Shown: positions 55,210-64,000 of the stretch, piece by piece
Layout of the letters: every line of letters begins with the position of its first letter
Numbering within the stretch: position 1 is the stretch's first letter
Made by a program: the position numbers and the translations under genes
The notes under the pieces: generated by a model
Told to the model about the DNA's origin: nothing
Database searches by the model: none
What the model saw: only the letters and a program-made list of their open reading frames with translations
Origin: Petaurus breviceps papuanus
Taxonomy: Eukaryota; Chordata; Mammalia; Diprotodontia; Petauridae
Assembly (NCBI GenBank): GCA_028583685.1
Contig: JAMXIF010000002.1
Span: 59,675,122-59,739,121 of the forward strand
Length of the DNA: 64,000 nt
Direction of reading: 5' to 3'

Positions 55210-55825
55210 ATATAAATTGCAAGAGACAACTGGGGTTCTACACTAAAAACTTCCTCCAATATTAGCATAGCTTGATTAATGATAACTCTTTGCACTTGGT
55301 CATTCAACTAGTTCCAAACATACCCAAATACAGATACTTCTGTCCAGCCACACCTCTCCATCTTGCTCATGAATATATAGATAGGAAGACTTGTCAGGTT
55401 TTGTTTTGGTTTTGCTGATAATAGTGTTTAAACACCAAGGGAAACCATGACCATTAGCAAAGTCACATGTTTCTCAGAGGCGGGATCCTGTAGGCAGCTA
55501 TTAGTCAGTCATGCCCCCTGCACTTTGCACGAGGCAATGTCCCATTCTAACTTTAGAGCAATGACAACTACACTTTTTTGTTCATACACTAATATCAGTA
55601 ATAAATAAAATAGAATAAATAGATGGAGCAAGTGCCTCCAATATATGTATATTTACTTATTTATAAGTTATATGATGTGCTGCTCCATTAATAATTATGA
55701 AGATTATAAAACTTGTACAATAATTTAAATAAAGAATAACAAATATTTATAATTTATAAATAAAATATTCATAAATTATTTATAAAATAATGAATAAGAA
55801 ATAAGAAAAAAGGCTGAGATGAAAA
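55210..55825. other. No gene or clear repeat recognised; AT-rich end
   Basis: 55380-55600 looks unique and includes a perfect 12-base palindrome GTGTTTAAACAC near 55424. 55640-55800 is very AT-rich. Confidence 0.4.
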
Positions 55826-55829
55826 TGAA

Positions 55830-55945
55830 GTAATATTTGATCCTAGGATCACTAGAGAGCCATAGTAGTTTATTGAGTAAGGGAGTCTCATGATCAGGGC
55901 TATGCTTTAGGAAAATCTCTTTGGCAGGTGGGTCGAGGATTGTTT
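55830..55945 (-). mobile_element. L2 LINE fragment
   Basis: 'aatatttgatcctaggatca', 'tagtttattgagtaagggag', 'atgctttaggaaaatctctt' match the L2 ORF2 end in reverse. Confidence 0.6.
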
Positions 55946-56464
55946 GGAAAGGGGAGAAGCTGGATGTCGGGAGAACAAATGGAATCTCAACTTCTGCTTC
56001 TACCTACTTATCCGCCTTTTCCCCTTTTCCTCCCTTCTTTGTTTTTCATCAAATCATCTCCAACTCAGTTATATCTTTAGAAGGAGCTTAATTAGAGGAA
56101 CAAAGGAAAACAGAAGTGTGCTAACATCAGAGCACTAACCTTATATTACAGACTGCAACTTTAATTTAATTCCTGCTCCAGCCCCTCAAGCAATAGGGTA
56201 GATAAGAGACCAGAAATTCAGTTCTTGGGTACTTCCAGCTCCCATCTCTCTGCTCTGCCAGGAGCTGAACAAAGGCAATTGACTTACAAACAAATGAAGT
56301 GTTTCAGCTGCACTAATGAGTACGGGGACCACAGGATGCCTCCATGGCTCTCCAATGGCCAAATAAAGTGCACACATCCATCTAATTCTACACCTTCAGT
56401 ACCAAAATAAGATTTATTCAGTTTTCCCAAAGGGAAAGAAAAGGCTGATTTTTACAAAGGGAAG
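55946..56464. other. No gene or clear repeat recognised
   Basis: A 61-codon forward open frame near 56225 has no recognised domain or splice support. Confidence 0.38.
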
Positions 56465-56730
56465 GGAATAAGCATTTATATAGTGCCTACTATGTGCTAG
56501 GCACTGTGATAAACACTTTACAAATCATTTGTGATCCTTACAACAATCCTTCAAGGTAGGAGCTGTTATTATCCCCATTTTACAGTTGAGGAAACTGAGG
56601 CAAGCAGAGGTTAAGTAACTTTCCCAGGGTCACACAACTAGTGTGACTAGGCTGAGGCTGGATTTGAACTCAGACTTTCTTGACTCCAGGCCCTGAGCTC
56701 TATCCACTGTGCTACCCAACTTTTTCTCAG
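56465..56730 (-). mobile_element. MIR/THER1-type SINE, full length
   Basis: 'taagcatttatatagtgcct', 'gtgctaggcactgtgataaa', 'attatccccattttacagtt', 'gaggaaactgaggcaagcag', 'tcccagggtcacacaactag', 'gagctctatccactgtgcta'. Best preserved CORE-SINE in the window. Confidence 0.88.
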
Positions 56731-57009
56731 TAAGGGTTGGGAGGGATACAAAGAGGGCTCATTCAGCAAGCATTTAATTAACATTTTTTTCTTCATTTAT
56801 TATTTTATTCATTCGTTCATTCTAATTACTATACTAATCCTCTGTCTTCCAGTGTCCTTTCAAATCTGCCTGCCCCAGTTGCTGTCCTGCATGGGTAGTA
56901 AGCTGCACTGGATCATAAGGAAGCTATATCTACAACATTCCCCCAATTTGCCAGTCTACTAAATTTGTCAAAAAAAAAGTTATTAAGGTCACCTGACATG
57001 GACTGTTCC

Positions 57010-57145
57010 ATAAGTAATCAAGCCCACAAAGAGATGGGACCTGTCTAAGGCTACACAGGCAGTTAAGTAGTTGAACTATGCTTAAATATATGTCCTATGC
57101 CTCAAAATCCATTGTTCTTTCTACTTTACTATGTTTTCCACAGAT
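57010..57145 (-). mobile_element. MIR fragment
   Basis: 'gacctgtctaaggctacaca' and 'caaaatccattgttctttct' in reverse orientation. Confidence 0.45.
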
Positions 57146-57234
57146 GAAAGAGATAGTATGGTATCTAACTCCAAGGAATCTGTGAAGTGATGGAGTTCAT
57201 AAGCCATAGCTCTGTATTTTGATGTAGATGAAAA

Positions 57235-57405
57235 AAAAAAAGCAGTATTTGGAATCAGAGGATCTAGATTCAAATCCTGGTTCTGATTCTACTTGTATGA
57301 CATTTGATAAGTCCTTTTATCAATCTCATCCTCAGTTTCCTGCTCTATAAAATAAGAGAGGTTGAACTAGATGATCTCTGAGGTCCTATCAGTTCTAGTT
57401 CTATA
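57235..57405 (+). mobile_element. SINE with 'gatctctgaggtcctatcag' tail
   Basis: 'atttggaatcagaggatcta', 'gattcaaatcctggttctga', 'atcctcagtttcctgctcta', 'agatgatctctgaggtccta'. Same tail type as 45700 and 51390. Confidence 0.65.
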
Positions 57406-57799
57406 CCCTAGTTCTGCCCATTTTGTGCCGCTATGGAACAAGTCCACAGTAGGAGATTTACTCATTGTAATGTAGGCCTTCCTTGTGTTCTCTTGAAATT
57501 TCATGGCTACCATTGGAGTATAGGATTGTACATTGTTTCTACATAGCTGGTCCATCTTTTTCTTCAAGTCATACATTTCTTTAATGATATATTTTACACT
57601 GCTTCTCCTATATGATTTCTTGTTGGTAATGTTCAAGAATCCTACACAAGATTCTTCATTGCTCTTTGAGTGACTCTCCTCTTCAATTCTTCTGACCACA
57701 GAGTATTTCATGGCTTATAGTTGTATAACATTTTTGGAATGATGGAAAAGAGAGTTTCCCTCAGATAGAATTGTTCATTTTCTCCTCTCTTAGCATCTA
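57406..57799. other. No gene or clear repeat recognised
   Basis: A 114-codon minus-strand open frame (57367-57711) overlaps the SINE and has no recognised domain (it is Lys/Glu/Ser-rich with KKKMDQLCRNNVQ). It could be the edge of a decayed LINE ORF; unsupported as a gene. Confidence 0.38.
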
Positions 57800-58260
57800 C
57801 TCTTCCATTTAATTCAATAAACATTGGCTAAGCACATACTACATAGCACATACTAGAATCACTGGAACAGGCATTGCAGATCCAACAACAGATCCAACAT
57901 AGGATGTGCTCTCAATTAGCTCACAATTTAATGGGGAGGAGGGAACAGCTACATACATTTAAATCAAAGGTGAGTGAGATAAGTGAAAGACAGGTCCAGA
58001 CCAAGTGACATCAAAAATTTTAGGAGGGAGTTATCATTTTTATCTTGTGGGGGAGGAGAAGAAAAGGGTCAGGCAAAGATTAATGGAAGAAATAGAATTT
58101 GTGGTGGGCCTTAAAGAAAGAGGGGGACATGAACAGATCAAAATGAGGGTGATGAGAAATTTATGCCAGGCAAGTGGTCAATCAGTACATACAAATGCAG
58201 AGAGATGGAGGAAGGCTGAATGAAAGTAAGAGTTGAAAAATAGCCTGTCTTGGTAGAAAA
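57800..58260 (-). mobile_element. L2 LINE 3' end and end of ORF2 (decayed)
   Basis: 'taattcaataaacattggct', 'ctctcaattagctcacaatt', 'gtgggccttaaagaaagagg', 'gtacatacaaatgcagagag' are reversed L2 phrases. Confidence 0.52.
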
Positions 58261-58980
58261 TAGAATACATAAAGAGAAATGTATGAAATAGGATCGGGCA
58301 GGTTAATTGTACCTATATTATTTATACTTAATATGTAGACAATGGGATGCTGATGAAAATAGCCCCTTCTTATCCACACTTGCTCAGAAGTCCATTCAAT
58401 TTAATTAAAGAAGCATTTATGGTTGAGGTGCCATTCCTTAGTCTGGTATTGCTCTCTCTCAGAAGACAATTGGAAATTTGGCCAGTATCTTGTTGGGTTA
58501 ATGTTCCCTTTTGGGGAAGAGGTATAGGAGTAAGGCAAGAACAATAGCAGGGTCTTACTGTCTCTTATTTCTCTGACTGGTGATCTGGTTTCATAGGAAT
58601 TCATTCGCCCTGATTTATCTTGATTCCTATGCCAAATATATTTCTCTATGTTATTGTAACCAGAAGTGATGGTTAGGGATTCACATATGTGTGTGGACAT
58701 TTATGTGAATATTCTCGGTTTGCTTAATTTTCATAAGGTGCCCCCAGTGACTTATGGATATCATCAGTGGCAAAATCATGAATGACATGAAATCATGGTG
58801 ATTAGGCAACCCTTGGAAAACACCATTGGGGAAGATTGTGCTACTCTTTTTTAGAGATGGCATAAAGGACAATAGTGATGCCTACATTCCTAATGTGGAG
58901 TTGGTAATAGAGGAAAACCTCCTCCTACCTCTTCCCTGTCAAGTTGCTATATGTCAGCACTATAATAGGAGGAATATCTT
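58261..58980. other. No gene or clear repeat recognised
   Basis: Nothing recognised. The insertion site of the SINE at 58981 lies at its end. Confidence 0.35.
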
Positions 58981-59136
58981 TTTTTTGGAGGGGGGAAGGC
59001 AAGGAAATTGGAGTTAAGTGACTTGCCTAAGGTCACACAGCTAGTAAGTGTGTCAAGTGTCTGAGAGTGGATTTGAACTCAAGTCCTCCTGGCTCCAGGG
59101 CTGGTTCTCTGTTCACTGTGCTACCTAACTGCCCAA
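58981..59136 (-). mobile_element. Short tRNA SINE (WSINE-like) with 14-bp TSD
   Basis: Read on the minus strand it starts GGGCAGTTAGGTAGCACAGT, has the B-box GAGTTCAAATCC, 'GTGACCTTAGGCAAGTCACT' and an 'AACTCCAATTTCCTTGCC' end with an A run. Perfect direct repeat AGGAGGAATATCTT at 58967-58980 and 59137-59150. Same family as 1906-2059. Confidence 0.92.
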
Positions 59137-59197
59137 AGGAGGAATATCTTGAGGAGAAACTATAATTCAAGAATAAATTTAAAATTTTCTGTTTCCA

Positions 59198-59213
59198 GAA
59201 TGTGTGTGTATAT

Positions 59214-59245
<32 letters not shown>

Positions 59246-59246
59246 A
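59198..59246. repeat. (TG)n microsatellite
   Basis: TGTGTGTATATGTGTA followed by about 12 TG units. Confidence 0.93.
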
Positions 59247-59460
59247 CACATGTACATTCCCCTATGAAGGAATGTGAACTTTTGTGTTTTCAACCTCACC
59301 ATGCCATTGTACAAAAGGCTTTTTTCTCAGTTTCTTTCTTTACCCCAAGCAGAGAGATTTTGAGGAAGAATAAATAAAATCATTAAATGCATGTGTGTGT
59401 GCTAGAACAACAGTTCTTTTGGCATCTATATAAAACTTAGATTGCCAGCACTATTGTTCG

Positions 59461-59477
59461 GGGGGGGGGGGGGGGGA
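59461..59477. repeat. G homopolymer tract
   Basis: About 17 consecutive Gs after TTCG. Confidence 0.95.
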
Positions 59478-59504
59478 AGGCGATGCTTTTCTCTATCCCC
59501 GCCC

Positions 59505-59600
59505 TTATTGGCGGATAGGTGGTACAATAGAGTAGAGGGTAAAGAGTCAGGAAGACTTGCATTCAGATCCAGCCTCAGATACTTACTACCATTGTGTACA
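59505..59600 (+). mobile_element. tRNA SINE head fragment
   Basis: 'ggataggtggtacaatagag', 'gtcaggaagacttgcattca', 'gatccagcctcagatactta' is a SINE head in forward orientation. Confidence 0.62.
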
Positions 59601-59609
59601 TAACTGTTT

Positions 59610-59720
59610 GCATGTAGCATTTATTAAGTCCTTTACTATATGCCAAGCAATATATGAAATACTACAGATATGAAAAGCATAGCCTCTGTCCTCAAGTGTT
59701 TCAAATTCTAACCGGGAAAT
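59610..59720 (-). mobile_element. L2 LINE 3' end
   Basis: 'atgtagcatttattaagtcc', 'tatgccaagcaatatatgaa', 'ctctgtcctcaagtgtttca' reversed L2 tail. Confidence 0.58.
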
Positions 59721-60657
59721 ATTCTAGAATTCCTACTGTTGATGACATCTGGCAACTTCTCTGTAATTTGTAGCCTTCTAGAATTGAGAAATTGAGTAAC
59801 TTGTTCGTGGTAGCCCAAACCGGTACATGTTAGAGTCGGGACATGAACCCAGGTTTTATGACTTTGTGGATGTTTATGTCTCCACTAGCCTACACTCAGG
59901 ACATTTATATTTAGCAATATTAAAACATTTATATTTAGCAATATTATAAAACAACAAGACTATAAACTATATACTACTTATACATAATGGAGTCTTAATA
60001 AATGCTTCTTGATTGATATGTGATATACATTTATATATGCAAAGAAATGTGCACATAAAACACTTACACATAAAAGTATGCATATGGACACATATGCGCA
60101 AAAAGATACATATCCATACAGCCATGAGAAGGCACTGATATGGGTGGACACCAACTCACCGCATTAGGAATTCATGCATACATCTGCTGATGACTTGATC
60201 TTTAGGGAACGTCAATCCATCCAGTCACTGAACAAGATTACTTTAAATTAAAAAAAAAAACAACAACAAACCTACCTTCTACGATCATAAGTTTCCAGTG
60301 AATGTTTAGAAACATCATTAAAAGCTCTTTCCAGGAGCAAGAGAGTAGATACTTAGATGTGCTTTAGCTTTGTCCTAATTTGTCTTGACAGACTGTATTG
60401 AATATGACTCAGCCTCAGGATACTTTATAATTCTCCCTTGAAATTCTCAATGACAAGGAAGTGTCTACACTCTAAGTGCTCTTTTTATCTCTTGCATTTT
60501 TTTTCTGCAAAGTATATACTGAATGTTTTGATTTGACTTGGGTACAATGTAGGGTCAGATTCCTTTCATATGTGAAAAAAGGAATTACTGAAATCTAACT
60601 CCAGTCTGGTATCAGCCTTCTTGTGTCCTTTTCTGACATCTGTAGTCACCTAGGCCA
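59721..60657. other. MIR and L2 scraps, otherwise unrecognised
   Basis: A MIR scrap near 59785-59865 ('attgagtaacttgttcgtgg'), a duplicated 'catttatatttagcaatatt' pair at 59899-59946, an L2 tail scrap near 59990-60020, and otherwise nothing recognised. An exon-like string on the minus strand at 60160-60199 was considered and rejected. Confidence 0.4.
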
Positions 60658-60864
60658 CAAGGGTGAGAAACCTGTGCCCTTGAGGCCACATGTGGCCCTC
60701 TAGGTCCTCAAGTATGGCCCTTTGACTGAATCCAAATTTCACAGAACAAATCCCTTTAATGCAAGGATTTGTCCTGTAAGACTTGGACTCAGTCAAAGGG
60801 ATACACTTAAGGACCTAGAAGGCCCTATATATATGGCCTCGAGGCTGCAGGTTCCCCACCCCCG
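60658..60864. mobile_element. Foldback MITE (hAT-like), 207 bp
   Basis: Nearly the whole element is an inverted repeat. Left arm CAAGGGTGAGAAACCTGTGC, then 'ccttgaggccacatgtggcc', 'ctctaggtcctcaagtatgg', 'ccctttgactgaatcc'; right arm is its reverse complement with changes (ending 'gaggctgcaggttccccacc'). The centre pairs CAAATCCCTTTAATG with CAAGGATTTG. No coding capacity. The ends resemble the CAGGGGTGGGGAACC-type termini of marsupial/mammal hAT MITEs. No clear 8-bp target duplication, so it is old. Confidence 0.78.
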
Positions 60865-60869
60865 AAGGG

Positions 60870-61210
60870 GATCAATTACTAAATGGTTTCATTTTCTTCA
60901 GTCCTGCGAGAGTACTAAGTTATGTTGTACAGGATACCTTTCTTTTTCTTACTTTCTCCACATGTAAAATGCTATTCTCATGCCTCCCATTCATCTCTGT
61001 AGTGGCTATTGGGAACTATACACAATTACTACAGTGGTTGAGAACTACTGAATGAAAAGTGCAAATACTAATGACATAAATGCACTGGAGCCTTTAGAAG
61101 GCTTTGTAAGGAAATAAGATTTAGGAAGTGAAATTTAAACTGAATATTTCAGTGTAAATAACAGTTAAAACAACTGAATTATGAAACATGTCTCTAAAGG
61201 AAAGAGGTAA
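60870..61210. other. No gene or clear repeat recognised
   Basis: Nothing recognised. Confidence 0.35.
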
Positions 61211-61609
61211 AATTGCATCACTTGATACAAAAATTTGGACTCTATTATAGCATCCTAAATTTCAGCATTGGAAATGATCTCAGTGGTACCAAGTGTAATC
61301 TGTGGCCAGAAAAGCATCCTGACAAGTGGTCCTTGAGTTTTTGCTTGAAGACTCCCAAAGGAGGGAATTCACTCCCTGTAGAAGCAGCCATTTCCCTTTG
61401 AAATAGCTCTAATTGTTGTTAGGAAATTTGTCCCTACATTAAGATTAAATTTTTTTTGCAATCTCCACCCAGTCTTCTTTCTTGATTTTGTCCTCTGGGG
61501 CCAAACATACCATGTCTAATTTCTCTTCCATGTGACGGCTCCTCAAATATTTAAAGACAGCTATTACATTCCTACTGAGTTTTCTCTTTCCTCTTTTAAA
61601 CATTCTCAA

Positions 61610-61685
61610 AGGAAATAATGTTTGCAAAGTGCTTAACACAGTGCCTGGTGCATAGTAGGTGCTAAATAAATGCTTACTCCATTCA
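61610..61685 (+). mobile_element. L2/MIR 3' end inserted in L3/CR1
   Basis: 'gtttgcaaagtgcttaacac', 'agtgcctggtgcatagtagg', 'tgctaaataaatgcttactc'. Confidence 0.62.
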
Positions 61686-62039
61686 TTCTATTGATCCCAG
61701 GTCCTTCCTTCACTAGTTATTCTCATACTGCATGGACTCAAGAATCCTGACCATCCCAACTGCCTTCCTATGGACATGTTTCAACTTAGAAATGCCCTGC
61801 CTATCTTGTGGCACCTAATATTTAAAACAATATAGCAGATGCACTCATCAGATCAGAATACAGTGAGACTCTCATCTCCCTAATTCTGGATACTATGCCA
61901 CTCTTAATGGGCCCCAAGTTTGTGTTAACTTTTTCATTTGCTATGTCACACTATTGACTCACAGTTGAGGTTTCTGGCTGCCAAAACCAAAGATCTTTTT
62001 TCATATCAACTGCTGCCTAATCATGCAGCTAAGTCCTAT

Positions 62040-62270
62040 ATGAAAAAGAGGCACCTTTAGAGATAGGAAGACCTTAGTCCAAATCCTACCTCAGATACCT
62101 TCTTGCTGGGCAAATTTCTTAACCTCTCAGTCTCAGTTTCCTCAATTATAAAATGGGGATAATAATGGTACCTATTTCACAATTGCTGTGAAGATATAAA
62201 GAGATAACCTATGCAAAGTGCTTTGTGAACCTTAAAAAGTTATGTAAATGTCAGCTATTATCATTAATAT
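62040..62270 (+). mobile_element. MIR/THER1-type SINE inserted in L3/CR1
   Basis: 'gaccttagtccaaatcctac', 'aacctctcagtctcagtttc', 'aaaatggggataataatggt', 'atgcaaagtgctttgtgaac', 'aaatgtcagctattatcatt' are complete forward THER1/MIR landmarks. Confidence 0.8.
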
Positions 62271-62540
62271 GTTCAACTTATATGTGTGTACATTATTACA
62301 ATAGAATGCCATCTTGTATATGTGAAGTCAATTTCATGAACCCAAATGTAAAAGCTTATATTTATCCCTCTCAAATTTCACCTCATTAGATCCATCCCAA
62401 TATTCTAGTCTGCCGAGACAGATTTTGATCCTGACTGTGATTCAGTGTGTTAGCTATCATTCTCAGCTTTGTGTTATCTGCAAATTTGATAAGAAGCTTA
62501 TCCAAAAGCACTCCTTTGTACAAACTGTGCCTGTATTCAT

Positions 62541-63389
62541 TTATCCTGAAGTGCCTGAGAAATTAACAGAACTGTTTATAAGCTTATCTTCCTTTTCTAG
62601 GTTTGTGATTAACAACTAGAACCAAAGTTGAAGATTGGTCCCTCTGGTCGTGTGTAATCCTTACTAGTCTAACTTGACTTCCCCACCAAATCTGGAACAT
62701 TTTACACAAGACTCATAATTGGTGGAAAGAATGCCGATGTGATACTACTTGCTTGTGTGATGAGGAGAGTTTGCTTTTGAGCTTTGGAGAGGAGAGGAGA
62801 GACATTTTTTATTTCTTCTTTGTGAGAGATACTTATGGTTGCAGATTCTTTTTGGAACAGACTACAGGGAGACAAAAAAGAGAGACACTTTTGCAGACAT
62901 GTAGAAGAGGCTGGCTCCTCAACATGTCAATTTGCCTCCCTAGAGACTCCAGGAAATTTGCCTTTGTGAGAGATCAGGGCCTCTTTTTCTCTTGATTGAG
63001 TGCAACCTCAACTCATTGTCATCTAAGAAATTCACTCACACTAGTGTCTTTTCTGGTATAGTTTAATCATTATAACTTCTCTTTGCTACTTAGGCAGAGT
63101 TAGTGTTCACTATTTGTGATGTTCTTTTGTGTAATTAATGTTTGGCAGGAAAAGGTGAAACTGATAGGTGTAAGTTTCATGTACTCTCTCCCTTAAGAAT
63201 AGTGTTCAGAAGAGACTTTTGGTGTTGTTATCAACCAGTTCTGTCCCTAGACCAGAAATATTTTTGGAGGGTCTATATCTATACTGATATCAACATTAAT
63301 ATCTGTGTCCACTTTGCATTTATCTGTTGCTCTGCCTGGTTTCAACTCTATGGAATGAGGTGTCCCTGAGTCAGGTACTCTCTAGTGTC
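62541..63389. other. No gene or clear repeat recognised
   Basis: About 850 bp with no recognised element. An 80-codon forward open frame near 62753 has no domain or splice support. Confidence 0.4.
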
Positions 63390-63708
63390 TGTCCTCCACT
63401 CCTTTCATGCCTCCTTTTGTGTATTGTCTTTTCCCCATTAGAGTATAAGTTTTTTTTTTTTTTTTAAGCAATCGGGGTTAAGTAACTTGCTCAAGGTTAC
63501 ACGGCCAGTTATTTCTGGGTGTGGTGCTGAGTATCTGAGCCTGGATTTGATCCAGGTTATCCCGACACTGGAGCCGGTGCTCTTACTCGCTGAACCACCT
63601 GGCCGCCCCTAGATTATAAGTTTCTTAAGGGCAGGGGTTGTCCAGTGTTTAGCACAGTGCCTGACACATAGTAGGAACTTATTAAATATTTATTGGATAG
63701 AATTGAAT
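63390..63708 (+). mobile_element. L2 LINE 3' end, split by a SINE
   Basis: Left part 'tgtgtattgtcttttcccca' and right part 'gggcaggggttgtccagtgt', 'agcacagtgcctgacacata', 'tattggatagaattgaat' are the L2 tail, interrupted at 63453-63609. Confidence 0.72.
63453..63609 (-). mobile_element. Short tRNA SINE, GGGGCGG-headed, with 14-bp TSD
   Basis: Minus strand: GGGGCGGCCAGGTGGTTCAG (A-box region), GAGCACCGGCTCCAGTGTCG, GGATCAAATCC B-box, 'GTGTAACCTTGAGCAAGTTA', 'CTTAACCCCGATTGCTT' and an A tail. Direct repeat TAGAGTATAAGTTT (63439-63452) and TAGATTATAAGTTT (63610-63623), one mismatch. Same subfamily as 11223-11383. Confidence 0.92.
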
Positions 63709-64000
63709 ATCTATGTCATCTATATGCATATCTATATGTATACTTATGTCACCTATATATAATTCTAATCTGATATTCCTCTCTCAGAAGACAACAGAAT
63801 GGCCAACCTCTAAGCTCTTCTCCCGGTCCCCTCAAGGTCAGAAGAACTGTTGTTTCCCTTGGAGAGGAGTTGACACAATTCCAAAGATACCTGCCAATGC
63901 CTCTACTGTAGTTAACTGTCTATATAGTTAAACATCCAGTGTCAACAAACATATGATAGGCATCACAGACCTTACATGCCTTATGCCAAGAAGATTAAGT
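63709..64000. other. No gene or clear repeat recognised
   Basis: A short TATA/TATG-rich stretch at 63710-63760, then unrecognised sequence to the window end. Confidence 0.4.

Larger units (their letters stand above)
61215..62540 (-). mobile_element. L3/CR1 LINE, long 3' half with nested elements
   Basis: Read on the minus strand from 62540: LIKFADNTKLRMIANT, the equivalent of the CR1 reverse transcriptase FADDTKLGGIAN, then the ORF end and the non-coding 3' part with reversed phrases 'tagtctgccgagacagattt', 'cacactattgactcacagtt', 'cctaattctggatactatgc', 'acttgaagactcccaaagg'-type text and 'ggaaatgatctcagtgg' at the end. About 1.1 kb remain after removing two inserts (61610-61685 and 62040-62270). 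The longest CR1-clade fossil in the window. Confidence 0.8.

Noticed and set aside
60160-60199. Exon-like string on the minus strand ending in a strong donor (GCG|GTGAGT) with frame QVISRCMHEFLM
   Set aside because: The nearest acceptor (CCCTAAAG) has a poor pyrimidine tract, and using the better upstream acceptor (TTGTTCAG) puts stops in all frames. Too weak to list as an exon.

Overview
The window reads as AT-rich mammalian, very probably marsupial, intergenic or intronic DNA. The evidence is its repeats: tRNA-derived SINEs of the marsupial WSINE and MAR1 kinds, many MIR/THER CORE-SINEs, L2 and L3/CR1 LINEs, an RTE LINE, an R4/Dong-type LINE, marsupial-type L1 3' ends and ORF1-only 'half-L1' (HAL1-type) elements. 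No bacterial, viral or complete host gene is present. Family names come from memory of repeat consensi and translated motifs; no database was searched.

Layout. 1-5.9 kb: L2 remnants carrying two well-dated SINE insertions, then an uncertain env-like fossil on the minus strand and MIR/L1 pieces. 5.9-7.5 kb: a repeat-poor island holding the best host-gene candidate, a 94-bp minus-strand exon (6577-6670) with good splice sites and one open frame. 7.5-14.5 kb: L2, MIR, L1 and SINE scatter and a unique stretch. 14.6-19 kb: an RTE LINE split by a complete 2.85-kb HAL1 element. 20.5-26.6 kb: an R4/Dong-like LINE split by a second complete HAL1 element in the same orientation. 26.7-38 kb: L3/CR1, L1, MIR and L2 fragments. 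38-45 kb: an L2 in forward orientation, several microsatellites, and a repeat-poor block at 42.1-42.7 kb that could be regulatory. 45-64 kb: further L2, L3/CR1 and SINE layers, a tandem duplication inside an L3 copy that later took an L1 insertion, hAT-like MITEs, and a young SINE near the end.

The layers can be ordered by who interrupts whom. L2, L3/CR1, RTE and R4/Dong are the oldest; MIR/THER SINEs and hAT-like MITEs come next; MAR1-like SINEs and L1 3' ends follow; HAL1 and the short GGGGCGG-headed SINEs, which keep clean 12-16-bp target-site duplications, are among the youngest. Two runs of ten Ns (43502-43511 and 54130-54139) sit in the middle of microsatellites and are assembly gaps.

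The most notable items are the two HAL1 elements (each with an identical 723-bp 5' UTR length, a YY1-like box at the 5' end and no ORF2), the R4/Dong reverse transcriptase fossil, the candidate host exon, and the duplicated L3 segment.
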